This document shows positions 8,964 through 17,241 of a DNA stretch of 57,366 nt, piece after piece. Every line of letters starts with the position of its first letter. Position 1 is the stretch's first letter. A program made the translations under genes and the position numbers. The DNA comes from Aliagarivorans taiwanensis DSM 22990 (GTDB taxonomy: Bacteria > Pseudomonadota > Gammaproteobacteria > Enterobacterales > Celerinatantimonadaceae). The notes below the pieces were generated by a model. It was not told the origin of the DNA. It did no database searches and saw nothing but the letters and a program-made list of their open reading frames with translations. The stretch is from contig NZ_AUBZ01000034.1 in NCBI RefSeq assembly GCF_000429505.1, positions 1-57,366 of the forward strand. The letters run 5' to 3'.

Positions 8964-9881
8964 ATGTTAAAAGGAATTGATCTGTTTGCAGGGGCCGGGG
9001 GAAACACCATTGCTGGTACCAATGCCGGTATTGAGATGGTTTATGCCGCCAACCATTGGCAGATGGCGTGTGACATCCACCGAAGTAATCACCCAAGCAT
9101 TGAAGTTGCGTGTCAAGATCTGCAGCAGGCCGACTGGAGCCGTTTGCCGGCGCATGATATTGGTCTCGCATCTCCTTGTTGCCAAGGCCATTCAAAAGCT
9201 CGAGGTAAGGAGCGGGCACATCATGATACCCAGCGAAACACCGCGTGGGCAGTCGTCGGTTGTGCAGAGTACCACAAAGAGGATGTTTGGCTCGTCGAGA
9301 ATGTGGTCGATTTTCTTGACTGGCCGCTGTTTCCAAGCTGGCTTGATGCCATGCGACGGCTGGGATACGCCATGGCGCCATACATCATAGACAGTGCAGA
9401 CCATGGCGTGCCGCAGCATCGTGAGCGTGTCTATATGGTGTTTACTCGTTCCAAGCATCCCATAGAGCTAACGCTACCAAAGCGTCCACATGTCCCTGTG
9501 AGTAGTGTGATTGAGTGGGAAAGCTACAACTGGTCGAAGATTGAAAAAACTGGTCGCAGTCCCAAGACCCTCGCCAGAGTGAAAAGTGGTCGAGAGCGTT
9601 TTGGTGACCGGTTTGTCTTTCCCTATTACTCCAGCGGCAGCGGTAAAACGGGGCGCAGTCTTGATCGGCCCTTGGGGACGGTTACGACAGTGGACCGCTG
9701 GGCGATTGTGCAGGGGGACATGATGCGCATGTTTCAGCCAAGCGAGTACCGCAAGGTGATGAACTTTCCAGAGAACTACTTGCTTCCATCAACTCGCCGT
9801 GAAGCGATCAAGATGCTTGGCAATGCCGTGACCCCTATCGTCCCTGAAGATCTGCTGAATGAAATTCAGCGTGTCGCCTAA
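8964..9881 (+). CDS. DNA (cytosine-5-)methyltransferase
   Basis: The 305-aa protein shows all main C5-methyltransferase motifs in order: motif I DLFAGAGGNT (residue 6 on), motif IV SPCCQGHSKARG with the catalytic cysteine near residue 71, motif VI ENVVDF, motif VIII QHRERVYMV, a TVTT block in the target-recognition region and motif X LGNAVTP. It should transfer a methyl group from S-adenosylmethionine to C5 of cytosine in a specific site. The start at ATG 8964 has an AGAGAG site. No restriction endonuclease is adjacent; a second, different C5-methyltransferase follows after 33 bp. Confidence 0.9.
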   Translation: MLKGIDLFAGAGGNTIAGTNAGIEMVYAANHWQMACDIHRSNHPSIEVACQDLQQADWSRLPAHDIGLASPCCQGHSKARGKERAHHDTQRNTAWAVVGCAEYHKEDVWLVENVVDFLDWPLFPSWLDAMRRLGYAMAPYIIDSADHGVPQHRERVYMVFTRSKHPIELTLPKRPHVPVSSVIEWESYNWSKIEKTGRSPKTLARVKSGRERFGDRFVFPYYSSGSGKTGRSLDRPLGTVTTVDRWAIVQGDMMRMFQPSEYRKVMNFPENYLLPSTRREAIKMLGNAVTPIVPEDLLNEIQRVA

Positions 9882-9914
9882 TTAGCCGATTTAGCATTAA
9901 GTGAGGAGTTACCA

Positions 9915-11513
9915 ATGATAAATACCATGGACGTTACTAACGGTGCCCCGTTGTTTATTGATTATTTCGCCGGTTGGGGCGGGGTGTCTCAAGGCTATTT
10001 TGATGCCACTGGGCGGCATGTCGATATCGCAATTAACCACAATGAAGACGCCATCTCTGTTCACCGGGCGAATCATCCTTCGACTCACCACATTCAATCG
10101 TCAGTTTGGGATGTGGATATTCCTCGGTTGGTCGCTGGCCGTCCAGTGATGGGGCTTTGGGGCTCACCGGATTGCACGCACCATAGCCGTGCCCGAGGAG
10201 GTGTTCCTCGTAAAAAGAATATTCGAGGTTTGTCTTGGGTGTTGCTGAAGTTTGGTCTTCACGCCAGGCCAAAGGTGTTCGGCATGGAGAACGTTGTGGA
10301 GATAAGTTCATGGGGGCCGCTGGTGGATGGTCAGGTGTGCCAGGCGCGCAAAGGGGAGACGTTTGACGGTTTTGTTCGAGCGTGGACAACGGGAATAGAT
10401 CCTCAACATGGCGCGTGGCAAGAGATGGTCCGCGCCTTGGATATCGAGTTTGATGTTAAGGCCAAGCTAGCGCTCTATAAGGGGCTTGGTTACGAGTTGG
10501 AGTATCGAGCGCTTCCTATGGATCGCTATGGTATTCATACCTCTCGCTTGCGCTTCTTTCTGATTGCCCGTTGCGATGGTGAGCCTATCCGCTGGCCAGT
10601 TGAGACCCATGCCGACAATGCTCTGGGGATGCGACCTCGACGAGGGGTAGGGGAGTGCATTGATTGGACGATCCCCTGTCGCAGTATTCTTGGTCGCAAC
10701 AAGCCGCTGGTAGAGAAGACATTGCAGCGAATTGTGCGGGGTATCGACCGCTTTGTGATCGCTGATGCTAACCCTTACTTGGTGCCACAGGCGCATCTCC
10801 ACCAGATCACGCCGTTTGTCTCGGATTATCAAGCAGTGGCAGGGCGTTATGACGCCTCATCTATCTTGGTTGGCTCAATGGTCAAGCATTACGGCGGTAA
10901 TTATAACGGCGCCGGTACCTCTTTGAGAGAGCCCTTATCTACGGTGACCTGCGTGGACCACAACGCCTTGCTGACGACGCACATCATCAAATTTAAAGGT
11001 TCTAATACTGGGCATCGGATGGATGAGCCGTTGCAGACACTGACAGCAGGCGGGCTGCATTATGGTGAGGTTCAAGGCAGTCTTCGTAAGTTACCCGGCG
11101 TATGGCCACAGGGCAAGTTTGACCATGGGGAGCGGGGCGTTCCTGCGCGAGAGTTGACCGATGATGAGCGCTATAGCGCATGGTGGACCGCTCGGTTAAT
11201 TGAAGAGCATCGCACCGGCAAAGCCCAAAAGGCACCCTCAATTATTCCAGAACCTCGCGTTTCTATGCTTGTTGTTGATGGCTGGGCACTGGTTGAGATC
11301 GGCATGCGAATGCTAACGCCGAGGGAGCTAGCGCGCGCGCATGACTTCCCTGACAGCTACATCTTAGAGCGCGGCGCCTGTGGTAAGAAGTTATCGATTG
11401 CGGCGCAAGTGCGTGGGATAGGAAATAGCGTGCCACCCAAGATGGCAGAGCTATTGATTCGAGCGAACTTCCCTGAGCTGTGCGGTGAGCGTGGCGTCAA
11501 AGATGCCGCATAG
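9915..11513 (+). CDS. DNA (cytosine-5-)methyltransferase, 532 aa
   Basis: Motif I DYFAGWGGVSQGY (residue 15 on), motif IV GSPDCTHHSRARGG with the catalytic cysteine near residue 86, motif VI MENVVEISSW, motif VIII TSRLRFFLIAR (TSR instead of the usual Q-x-R), a target-recognition region of about 250 residues and motif X RGIGNSVPP. The SPDC form of motif IV occurs in phage and plasmid C5-methyltransferases. It is longer than its upstream neighbour and not a duplicate of it. A good GAGGAG site precedes the ATG. It is followed after 8 bp by the DUF6884-like gene. Confidence 0.9.
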   Translation: MINTMDVTNGAPLFIDYFAGWGGVSQGYFDATGRHVDIAINHNEDAISVHRANHPSTHHIQSSVWDVDIPRLVAGRPVMGLWGSPDCTHHSRARGGVPRKKNIRGLSWVLLKFGLHARPKVFGMENVVEISSWGPLVDGQVCQARKGETFDGFVRAWTTGIDPQHGAWQEMVRALDIEFDVKAKLALYKGLGYELEYRALPMDRYGIHTSRLRFFLIARCDGEPIRWPVETHADNALGMRPRRGVGECIDWTIPCRSILGRNKPLVEKTLQRIVRGIDRFVIADANPYLVPQAHLHQITPFVSDYQAVAGRYDASSILVGSMVKHYGGNYNGAGTSLREPLSTVTCVDHNALLTTHIIKFKGSNTGHRMDEPLQTLTAGGLHYGEVQGSLRKLPGVWPQGKFDHGERGVPARELTDDERYSAWWTARLIEEHRTGKAQKAPSIIPEPRVSMLVVDGWALVEIGMRMLTPRELARAHDFPDSYILERGACGKKLSIAAQVRGIGNSVPPKMAELLIRANFPELCGERGVKDAA

Positions 11514-11521
11514 GAGGTATT

Positions 11522-12382
11522 ATGGGTTGCCAAAGTCAATGTTCTATCACCGTGAGTTGCTATTTGATGGCTACCAAAGCCACATTAGTGCTGCCTTGCT
11601 CAGCCGAAAAGCTGGCCACGACGGCGCCGGCGTTCGACTTATACCGCGGCAAAGGGTACATGGGGGTGGTGCGCCAATGGGAATACAGCGCCATTAAGGA
11701 TGCGTTTAATGTGTTATTTCTGTCAGCTAAGCATGGTTTGATATGGGCAAACGAGTGCATAGAGCCGTATGAGCAGCGGTTAACCCCGCAGCGATTGAAA
11801 GAGCTGAGCCGGTCAGCCTCGCATCGCCGTAAGGCACAGCGCGCTCTGAGGCTAGTAAATGCTACCTCTCCCCTCTATCTGATGATGCCAAAGGCCTATC
11901 AGGAGGCGTTTTATTCGCTGGCAGGCAGAACCGCGCAGCGGTTTTCGCAAATAGAGGCAAGTAGCGGCGGAATTGGAACGCAGCGGGGGCAGCTTCGACG
12001 TGTCATCACCCATGAGATCGCCAGTGCAAGGCAGCGAGCCTCAATGGATGAGGTGTCGATCGAGTATTTCGATACAACCACTCCTATCAGTTGGGTTGAG
12101 TTGCTGGTGCGTGTTGGAGACAGGTTTCGCCCCGTAGTCAAGGGGGCGGGGCGCTCGGCCCAATATGGGCTACCGGTAACAATTGCTGAGATTATTGCCA
12201 GTTCCAATGGCGATGGCGTCAACTTTTGTGATACGCAGGGGCGGCACTGGAATCGGTGGTCGTTAACGGATGGCCTAACCGAGGAGCAGCTTGAAAGCTT
12301 GGCACCTAAGCTGGTGCGGTATAAACATGCGCCTTTAAATAGCGTGCGCTTTAGTCAGTTACCCTCTGTCTGCGCGAGTTAA
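11522..12382 (+). CDS. DUF6884-like protein
   Basis: The 286-aa protein has the N-terminal signature of the DUF6884 family: LVLPCSAEKL, then APAFDLYRGKGY, then a hydrophobic strand followed by LSAKHGL and IEPYEQRL (residues about 22-85). The C-terminal half is separate and unknown. The LPCS motif also recalls domains of deazaguanine-RNA-modifying enzymes, but the biochemical role is not established. A strong AGGAGG site lies 8 bp after the upstream methyltransferase stop, so it is translated from the same operon and may belong to the DNA-modification functions. Confidence 0.65.
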   Translation: MGCQSQCSITVSCYLMATKATLVLPCSAEKLATTAPAFDLYRGKGYMGVVRQWEYSAIKDAFNVLFLSAKHGLIWANECIEPYEQRLTPQRLKELSRSASHRRKAQRALRLVNATSPLYLMMPKAYQEAFYSLAGRTAQRFSQIEASSGGIGTQRGQLRRVITHEIASARQRASMDEVSIEYFDTTTPISWVELLVRVGDRFRPVVKGAGRSAQYGLPVTIAEIIASSNGDGVNFCDTQGRHWNRWSLTDGLTEEQLESLAPKLVRYKHAPLNSVRFSQLPSVCAS

Positions 12383-12444
12383 TGCTTGGTTGGGGTGTGG
12401 TGGGTGGTGCAAAACATATAGCGGCTAGGAAAAGCAAAGATGAG

Positions 12445-12465
12445 GAGCACCATGAAATGGTGCTC
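12445..12465. terminator. Stem-loop between convergent genes
   Basis: A perfect 9-bp stem, GAGCACCAT / ATGGTGCTC, with a 3-nt loop, lies between two convergent genes. It lacks a long T tract, so it is a probable bidirectional terminator rather than a strong one. Confidence 0.5.
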
Positions 12466-12474
12466 TATGTGCCA

Positions 12475-12831
12475 TCATTTGAGCCCCGCGTACTTTTTTA
12501 GATCGCTAGGGTAGAGTTGGGAGCCAAAGCCCAACAGCAACTCGGCTTCTGCACGAACTTGCTTGGTTTCAGTTTCACCCACCAGCTCTTTTCTGTCGCG
12601 GGCATGAAGACGGCTTACGGTGTGATAGAACAGCGCGGTTTTCGCCGCTTTCCGTGTCCGGTTTCGTAGCCGTTTTCCCCACCATTTAACCGTGCCAGCA
12701 ATGACGATTGCAGTCAGGGCAAAGTTTGACAATGCCACGCTGAGCGCGAGCTTTGGGTCGCTTTCCCATAGTGTAATCCAAGGCTCTACGAGTGGGACGA
12801 GCCTCAGTCCTGTCAGTACGAAATCTAGCAT
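12475..12831 (-). CDS. Small membrane protein, 118 aa
   Basis: Not recognised. One clear transmembrane segment (about residues 28-48, preceded by a shorter hydrophobic N-terminal stretch), then a strongly basic segment (KRLRNRTRKAAK) and a soluble C-terminal tail, consistent with a small inner-membrane protein with the tail in the cytoplasm. It is divergent from the radical SAM gene, and both promoters carry the repeated TGATATA-type motif found elsewhere only before the secreted protease, the nuclease and one non-coding stretch. Confidence 0.6.
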   Translation of the reverse strand: MLDFVLTGLRLVPLVEPWITLWESDPKLALSVALSNFALTAIVIAGTVKWWGKRLRNRTRKAAKTALFYHTVSRLHARDRKELVGETETKQVRAEAELLLGFGSQLYPSDLKKYAGLK

Positions 12832-12857
12832 AAGACCTCCTTAATAATCTGGTCTAA

Positions 12858-12877
12858 TTATATCACAACCAAGACGC
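12858..12877 (-). promoter_or_regulatory. Repeated promoter motif C, copy 1
   Basis: Read on the minus strand: GCGTCTTGGTTGTGATATAA. It matches the motif consensus GCGTCNTGGTTATGATATAG seen at four other places (12929, 42589, 44066, 45571). TGTGAT would be the -10 element of the small membrane protein gene. Confidence 0.55.
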
Positions 12878-12883
12878 AAGTAG

Positions 12884-12917
12884 AACCATAATTACACTAA
12901 TATGGGTAATTATGGTT
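12884..12917. promoter_or_regulatory. Perfect 12-bp inverted repeat between divergent promoters
   Basis: AACCATAATTAC (12884-12895) and GTAATTATGGTT (12906-12917) form a perfect inverted repeat with a 10-nt centre, midway between two divergently oriented copies of motif C. It overlaps the start of the -35 element (TTGAAA 12916-12921) of the radical SAM gene, which suggests an operator. Confidence 0.5.
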
Positions 12918-12948
12918 GAAACGGTTTTCTGTCTTGGATATGATATAG
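12916..12948 (+). promoter_or_regulatory. Promoter of the radical SAM gene (motif C, copy 2)
   Basis: TTGAAA (12916-12921), a 17-bp spacer and TATGAT (12939-12944). The -10 region lies in CTGTCTTGGATATGATATAG (12929-12948), a copy of motif C. The start codon follows 20 bp downstream with a GGGAGG site. Confidence 0.6.
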
Positions 12949-12967
12949 GTAAGAGTTGGGAGGGCAC

Positions 12968-13465
12968 ATGAATATAGTCAATTACGAACCAGTAGATGTG
13001 TTAAATGGGCCGGGCACGCGGGTTTCGCTGTTTGTTGCCGGGTGTCGTTTTCGCTGTAAAGGCTGTTTTAACGCCATGGCACAAAGTCATACGGCGGGCG
13101 TGCAGTTTACCGACGACATGGCCGAACAAATTATTCGCGACCTTCAAGATACTCGCATTCGTCGCCGAGGCTTGAGCTTGCTCGGTGGCGATCCGCTATT
13201 TGAACGCAATATCGAGGCGCTGACTGCCTTGGTGCAACGCGTTCGCCGTGAGGTGCCAGCTGCCGACATTTGGTTGTGGACAGGCGAGGTCTACGAAGCG
13301 TTGACACCAAAGCAACGAGCATTGGTGTCGCTGGTGGATGTGGTGGTTGACGGCCAGTTCGAGCAAGGCAAGCGTAGCCACAAGCTGGCGTGGCGCGGCT
13401 CTTCTAACCAGCGTGTAATCGACGTAGCGCGTTCACTTTCAGTTACTCAGTTGTGGCAGGCCTAA
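12968..13465 (+). CDS. NrdG-like radical SAM activating protein
   Basis: The 165-aa protein matches the NrdG family: VDVLNGPGTRVSLFVAGC followed by the CRFRCKGC cluster (Cys-x3-Cys-x2-Cys, residues about 22-29) that binds a 4Fe-4S cluster for S-adenosylmethionine cleavage, LSLLGGDPLF, WLWTGE and a late DVVVDGQF block. NrdG normally activates the anaerobic ribonucleotide reductase NrdD by making a glycyl radical. No nrdD is in the window, so it either serves a host NrdD, a partner outside the window, or a different enzyme. The ATG at 12968 has a GGGAGG site. It heads an operon with a small protein and a diverged C5-methyltransferase. Confidence 0.8.
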   Translation: MNIVNYEPVDVLNGPGTRVSLFVAGCRFRCKGCFNAMAQSHTAGVQFTDDMAEQIIRDLQDTRIRRRGLSLLGGDPLFERNIEALTALVQRVRREVPAADIWLWTGEVYEALTPKQRALVSLVDVVVDGQFEQGKRSHKLAWRGSSNQRVIDVARSLSVTQLWQA

Positions 13466-13520
13466 TGGGGCTGTCCGTAGACAATGCGGCTATCTGTCGC
13501 GCTATCTCAAGGAATGAATC

Positions 13521-13832
13521 ATGAGCATTAACCCTATCCAGTATTGTGTACTCGTGCCAATGATGTCTGGCTACTCGGCGACGGTTACAGAGAATGAGCA
13601 TGGCGAAATGGAGCCTGATCTGTTTGATACCCATGAAGCGGGAGCTGCGGATCTGGCTGCCGACTTCGCTGAGCATCAAGCCCGTATCGATGAAGGAGAC
13701 CTCGACCCGGAAGAGGTGTTTGAGTTGGAGCTGTGGCCGGTTCGACGCGAAGGCGATGTGTTATGCATGCTGGACGCTGAGAACGGCTTCAGTGAGGTGG
13801 CGCGGTTCAATTGGCGTGCAGAGGTTCAGTAA
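13521..13832 (+). CDS. Small acidic protein, 103 aa
   Basis: Not recognised. Acidic (many D and E), no cysteine pairs and no membrane segment. It has an AAGGAA site. Its stop (TAA) overlaps the ATG of the following methyltransferase-like gene by one base, which implies translational coupling and suggests that the two proteins work together. Confidence 0.6.
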   Translation: MSINPIQYCVLVPMMSGYSATVTENEHGEMEPDLFDTHEAGAADLAADFAEHQARIDEGDLDPEEVFELELWPVRREGDVLCMLDAENGFSEVARFNWRAEVQ

Positions 13833-15289
13833 TGGCGATCGAATTGAGTCATGCGAGTCATGCAGACCAGCCGCGTGGGGTTCATGTTGCGGTCAATGTG
13901 CCCAGTTTGGCCACCAAGCAGCTTAAAATTAAGCGTTACCCAGATGGTAAACGTAAGATCGTGTGTTCGTCGAACTGGCTGCCATTGTTCGCGTTTTTCA
14001 AAGGTACGCCAGTTGTTGAAGAGTTCGCTGCCGATAGGCAGGCGTTAATCATCAGGCTGGCTGAGCCCGCCGAGACTAAGGTTAAGACGGTCTATGGTCG
14101 CCACTATCCGAGGCGTCGTAACAACCCGTTTGAGACGTTGGTCCAAGTGGCCTCTCAAACAACGATTGATAAAGTGTTCCCGAAGGACTGTGAATACGTC
14201 CATGTGGCATTTACTCACGGTCGTTTAGTGCTTAGTCCGCTCAAGTCCAAGTTGCTGCAGCGGCTGCGACAGTTCATGGGCTTGCCGAACAAGAAGTCGG
14301 TGTTTGCGGTCTGTTCATCTGGTATGGATGCGACCGCCGCTGAGGAGGCCGGTTGGACGGTGCAGGCGGCGCTGGATTTTCGTCCCAATGAGCGTCGCGA
14401 CATCAGTGCTGGCCGAGACTTAACAGAAACCGGGTTACTGAATCTGCTGGCCAATGTTGCTCCCCAAGCGGCATTTAACGAGGATATTTACACGGTTGAT
14501 CCGCATTACATCAAGCGGGTATTTGGCAAGAACACACCGGCGTTGATGACGATCAGCTTGCAGTGCTCAGATTTTAGCAATGTGAAGTCAAGTAAAGCCA
14601 AGCTCGCCAGTGAGCTCGATCTGAGTTCGACCTTGGATATGGCCTATCCGGGCTTGCGCATGGTGGAGGTCGTTGCCCCGCCAATGGTGTTATTGGAGCA
14701 GGTGACTGGGTTTGGCCGCTCGCCAATCGGTCGTCTGTGGGATCTCACCTTGCGCCGTTTGGGGTATCAAACCTATCAAGCTGAGCTTGACCCGCGTGAG
14801 CATGGAGGGCTGACTAGCCGCAATCGCTTCTTTAGTTTTGCCACCAGCCTGCCAGCAGCGTTCGCATGGCCTAAGTTGCAGCCGGTTAACACCACGCCGC
14901 TATGGGATACCATCATCAAGCCTCGGCTTCACGAATTGCGCGATGTGACGGCCAACAATGCTATGCAAGAGGGGCTTAAGCGAGGGTTCTTGCGCTGCAT
15001 TACCCCAGATAGCTGTCATGCGCCAACTATCTTAAAGAGCCAGCCTCGACAGGCAAAAGACTCCGTTGTCATCAAAACCAATGAGACGCCGCCGCGATTG
15101 TTGTGGCCCAGTGAGGGGTTGCTGAAGGATTTAATGGGCGCTACCGACAGCTTTAGCGTCGATAGCTGTGCCACGGAAGTGGCGTCGCAGATCATCGGTC
15201 AGGGCGTAGATATGCCTGAGTACCGGCAGATCATGTCAAGTATCACAGCGCACGTAGAGGAGTCGCTGGCGTTCACCGAGGCGGCCTAG
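13832..15289 (+). CDS. Strongly diverged DNA cytosine-C5 methyltransferase-like protein
   Basis: The 485-aa protein has an N-terminal ~150-residue domain of unknown type, then a C5-methyltransferase-like core with altered motifs: FAVCSSGMDATAAEEAGW in the motif I position, ISLQCSDFS for motif IV (Gln-Cys replaces Pro-Cys, cysteine near residue 243 kept), LLEQVTGFG for motif VI (EQV instead of ENV) and LTSRNRFFSF for motif VIII. The cysteine and arginines suggest that it can still attack cytosine, but the substrate or chemistry may differ. It is coupled to the small acidic gene and lies downstream of the radical SAM gene. Confidence 0.7.
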   Translation: MAIELSHASHADQPRGVHVAVNVPSLATKQLKIKRYPDGKRKIVCSSNWLPLFAFFKGTPVVEEFAADRQALIIRLAEPAETKVKTVYGRHYPRRRNNPFETLVQVASQTTIDKVFPKDCEYVHVAFTHGRLVLSPLKSKLLQRLRQFMGLPNKKSVFAVCSSGMDATAAEEAGWTVQAALDFRPNERRDISAGRDLTETGLLNLLANVAPQAAFNEDIYTVDPHYIKRVFGKNTPALMTISLQCSDFSNVKSSKAKLASELDLSSTLDMAYPGLRMVEVVAPPMVLLEQVTGFGRSPIGRLWDLTLRRLGYQTYQAELDPREHGGLTSRNRFFSFATSLPAAFAWPKLQPVNTTPLWDTIIKPRLHELRDVTANNAMQEGLKRGFLRCITPDSCHAPTILKSQPRQAKDSVVIKTNETPPRLLWPSEGLLKDLMGATDSFSVDSCATEVASQIIGQGVDMPEYRQIMSSITAHVEESLAFTEAA

Positions 15290-15303
15290 CTGCCTTGGTC
15301 TCT

Positions 15304-15540
15304 TCACTGTGCAGCCAAAAGCTCCTGTTTAATACGCGCAATGATCTCCTCGTCGTCGACTTCTCCGTAATCGCTTAGCAGGCCTGCGATGATCTCAAAG
15401 CTCAGATCAAACTGGTGATTGAGCTTGTGGTGTAAGGCGGTGTGCGCATCCTCGGCCATGCCTGATACCTCACTAAAGCACGCCTTGATCCTCTCAACGT
15501 CTAACTCAGTGCCAGTAAGTGGACGGTCGTACTCGCTCAC
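15304..15540 (-). CDS. Unknown 78-aa protein, GTG start
   Basis: Not recognised. Short, acidic, helical. It starts at GTG with a GGAGAG site and converges on the methyltransferase-like gene with only 14 bp between stops. Confidence 0.55.
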   Translation of the reverse strand: MSEYDRPLTGTELDVERIKACFSEVSGMAEDAHTALHHKLNHQFDLSFEIIAGLLSDYGEVDDEEIIARIKQELLAAQ

Positions 15541-15744
15541 AAATTACTCTCCTGCCTGTGGTGAGTGGGCTCATTGTCGGCCAAGGGTGTCTATCCAAGG
15601 ATGAATGTAACACATTACAGGTTGATCTCAGGGGCAGTGTGCTGGTGCCGGGGGCCTATGACAGTATTTAGCGATGGGATTTCACTTGCTAATTGATGTG
15701 GGTGTAGTGGTTCTGGCGTTGTCGATGCGGGGATAATCGGGCGT

Positions 15745-15780
15745 CCATGGCGGCGTTTGGCTCGACGCTAGCCGCCATGG
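15745..15780. repeat. Perfect inverted repeat in a 270-bp gap
   Basis: CCATGGCGGC (15745-15754) and GCCGCCATGG (15771-15780) form a perfect 10-bp stem with a 16-nt loop. It lies downstream of a minus-strand gene's stop (15811) without a T tract. It may be a terminator or a protein-binding site. The rest of 15541-15810 shows no gene. Confidence 0.45.
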
Positions 15781-15810
15781 GTGCGACTGGGAGTATAGTT
15801 TGCTTTCTGG

Positions 15811-16401
15811 CTAGTTGAGTTGGTTGGCCAAATTGATCGCCAGTGTTTCCGTTGCGACAGTGGCCACCCAGTCTTCTGTACCGGTGGCGAAGAGTCCTAC
15901 CACGCGCCAGTTTTCACCACACGGTTTGTAGATATAGAACTTGTCCTGCTCTTCGAGTGCCTCCAGCAAGGCCTCTTCTTCATCAGGCCCCGGCCAGCCA
16001 CACTGCTGTAACTGTCCGGTGAAGGCGGCCAATTCAGGGATGAGCTGGACCACGTTCTTAGGCACTGTCTGGATGGCCGCAATCAGCTGCCCTTGTTGGT
16101 CGCGAGTTGGCTCCGGGAAGTCCTTGTTTTGACGCTCCACCAGTGTGTCACCGAACTGACACAGTGCGAGCCAATCGGCCTGGCTGATCTGCGTGTCACT
16201 GGTTTGAGTGCTTGCCTGTTCTGTCAGGCCGAGTTGGCGTTTGAACTGCTCCCGAATTTGCGTAATAAGAGGTTGTGGGTTTAGTCCACCAGCCGTTACA
16301 ACGCTTTCGAATGCGCTTGCTAACCACTGTTGGCGATAACCCCACCCTTCAACAAATTGGTGTTTATCGGCGTCACTCATGGGTTTCATTGATTCTGTCA
16401 T
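15811..16401 (-). CDS. Unknown 196-aa protein, paralogue of the protein at 29162-29848
   Basis: Not recognised. The segment IAAIQTVPKNVVQLIPEL followed by AAFTGQL and the C-terminal EDWVATVATETLAINLANQL resemble VSAINTLPHLALSTIPEL and KDWAATTESEQLAKLNVILL in the protein encoded at 29162-29848, so both belong to one plasmid-borne family. The ATG at 16401 is chosen as the first methionine with a credible N-terminus (MTESMKP). It is 11 bp downstream of the next minus-strand gene, probably in one operon. Confidence 0.6.
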   Translation of the reverse strand: MTESMKPMSDADKHQFVEGWGYRQQWLASAFESVVTAGGLNPQPLITQIREQFKRQLGLTEQASTQTSDTQISQADWLALCQFGDTLVERQNKDFPEPTRDQQGQLIAAIQTVPKNVVQLIPELAAFTGQLQQCGWPGPDEEEALLEALEEQDKFYIYKPCGENWRVVGLFATGTEDWVATVATETLAINLANQLN

Positions 16402-16412
16402 TTTATAAATCC

Positions 16413-16901
16413 TTAGCTTGCTTGCTGCAAAAGGGGAGGGTGTGGCTGGTGCACCGAAGGCGCTTGGAATAGCTCCTCGTACTCGCGTTGCGTGCGGAAC
16501 CAAAATACATCGCGTGGCTCAAGCTCACCGGTGCGTGGTTGCTTGGTTAGCTCCGCGTAGTTACCCAGTGGTACTTCAACCAGCGCAAAATAGCGTGCGT
16601 CACTGTGGTCGATGCCCTGCTCAGCCAAGCGCTGAAAGGTAGGGTCCACCAGCCGACCGTCCGCCATCCTTAGCCATGCGTGTTCTATCGGTAGGCCGCC
16701 AAATACCACTGCACTGCCATACACTACGGCTTTTGCTTCCAGTGAAATGCCGACCAAAAAGGCGTTGGTATAGCAGGCCTTTGGCTGAATCATTGAGCGA
16801 ATGCGTCTAAATACCCCTTCATGGATTGCCTCCACTGTTTGTGGCTGGAGACATGACGGGTTCATGTGCAAGTGCTGCTGGATGAGTCGTTGGTCTTCCA
16901 T
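16413..16901 (-). CDS. Unknown protein with a possible Cys-His-Asp arrangement
   Basis: The 162-aa protein has CYTNAF near residue 43, then VYGSAVV and EHAWLRMADGRLVDPTF (about residues 73-90). A cysteine at a helix start, a histidine in HAWL and an aspartate in VDPT recall the order of papain/transglutaminase-type triads. This is an inference from pattern only. The ATG at 16901 is preferred because GAGGA lies 6 bp upstream; an ATG at 16919 is in frame. It is divergent from the operon driven by promoter motif A. Confidence 0.6.
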   Translation of the reverse strand: MEDQRLIQQHLHMNPSCLQPQTVEAIHEGVFRRIRSMIQPKACYTNAFLVGISLEAKAVVYGSAVVFGGLPIEHAWLRMADGRLVDPTFQRLAEQGIDHSDARYFALVEVPLGNYAELTKQPRTGELEPRDVFWFRTQREYEELFQAPSVHQPHPPLLQQAS

Positions 16902-16927
16902 GTGTTTCCTCAATTCCATTTATTTAG

Positions 16928-16957
16928 TTGACAATGGCATAATATGCCATTTATAGT
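16928..16957 (+). promoter_or_regulatory. Promoter motif A, copy 1: operator inside the -35/-10 spacer
   Basis: TTGACA (16928-16933), then the perfect palindrome ATGGCATAATATGCCAT (16934-16950), then a -10 element TATAGT (16952-16957). The same ~45-bp block, including a downstream TTTGGGCAAGGTT, recurs before the DNA ligase at 20852. A palindrome filling the spacer is a classic repressor position. Confidence 0.75.
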
Positions 16958-17004
16958 GTTTGGGCAAGGTTAAATTAGTGGTTATTTACGGAAGGAGTTT
17001 GCCT

Positions 17005-17241
17005 GTGAGTGAATTAGCAAAAGCCCACTTTGTGGCAGATGTGACAGTTACGGACCCTGATACTCAAGCGCCGGTCGACGTGGCCATCTATAAAGATCAG
17101 CAATCGGGTGCCATGTTCGGTGTTGATTGTAGCTACCTGATGTTGCTTGCCGAGGATGATCCAGTATTCAGCCCTTTTAACGAACAACAGCTGATTCTTG
17201 TTGAGCCGAAGGAGGGCGAAGAATGCGTGTTGCAACGATAA
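17005..17241 (+). CDS. Unknown 78-aa protein, GTG start
   Basis: Not recognised. The start is GTG 17005, seven bases after a GGAAGGAG site; an in-frame ATG at 16960 lies in the promoter region directly after the -10 and is unlikely. It is the first gene behind promoter motif A. Its end overlaps the next gene by 19 bp. Confidence 0.6.
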   Translation: MSELAKAHFVADVTVTDPDTQAPVDVAIYKDQQSGAMFGVDCSYLMLLAEDDPVFSPFNEQQLILVEPKEGEECVLQR

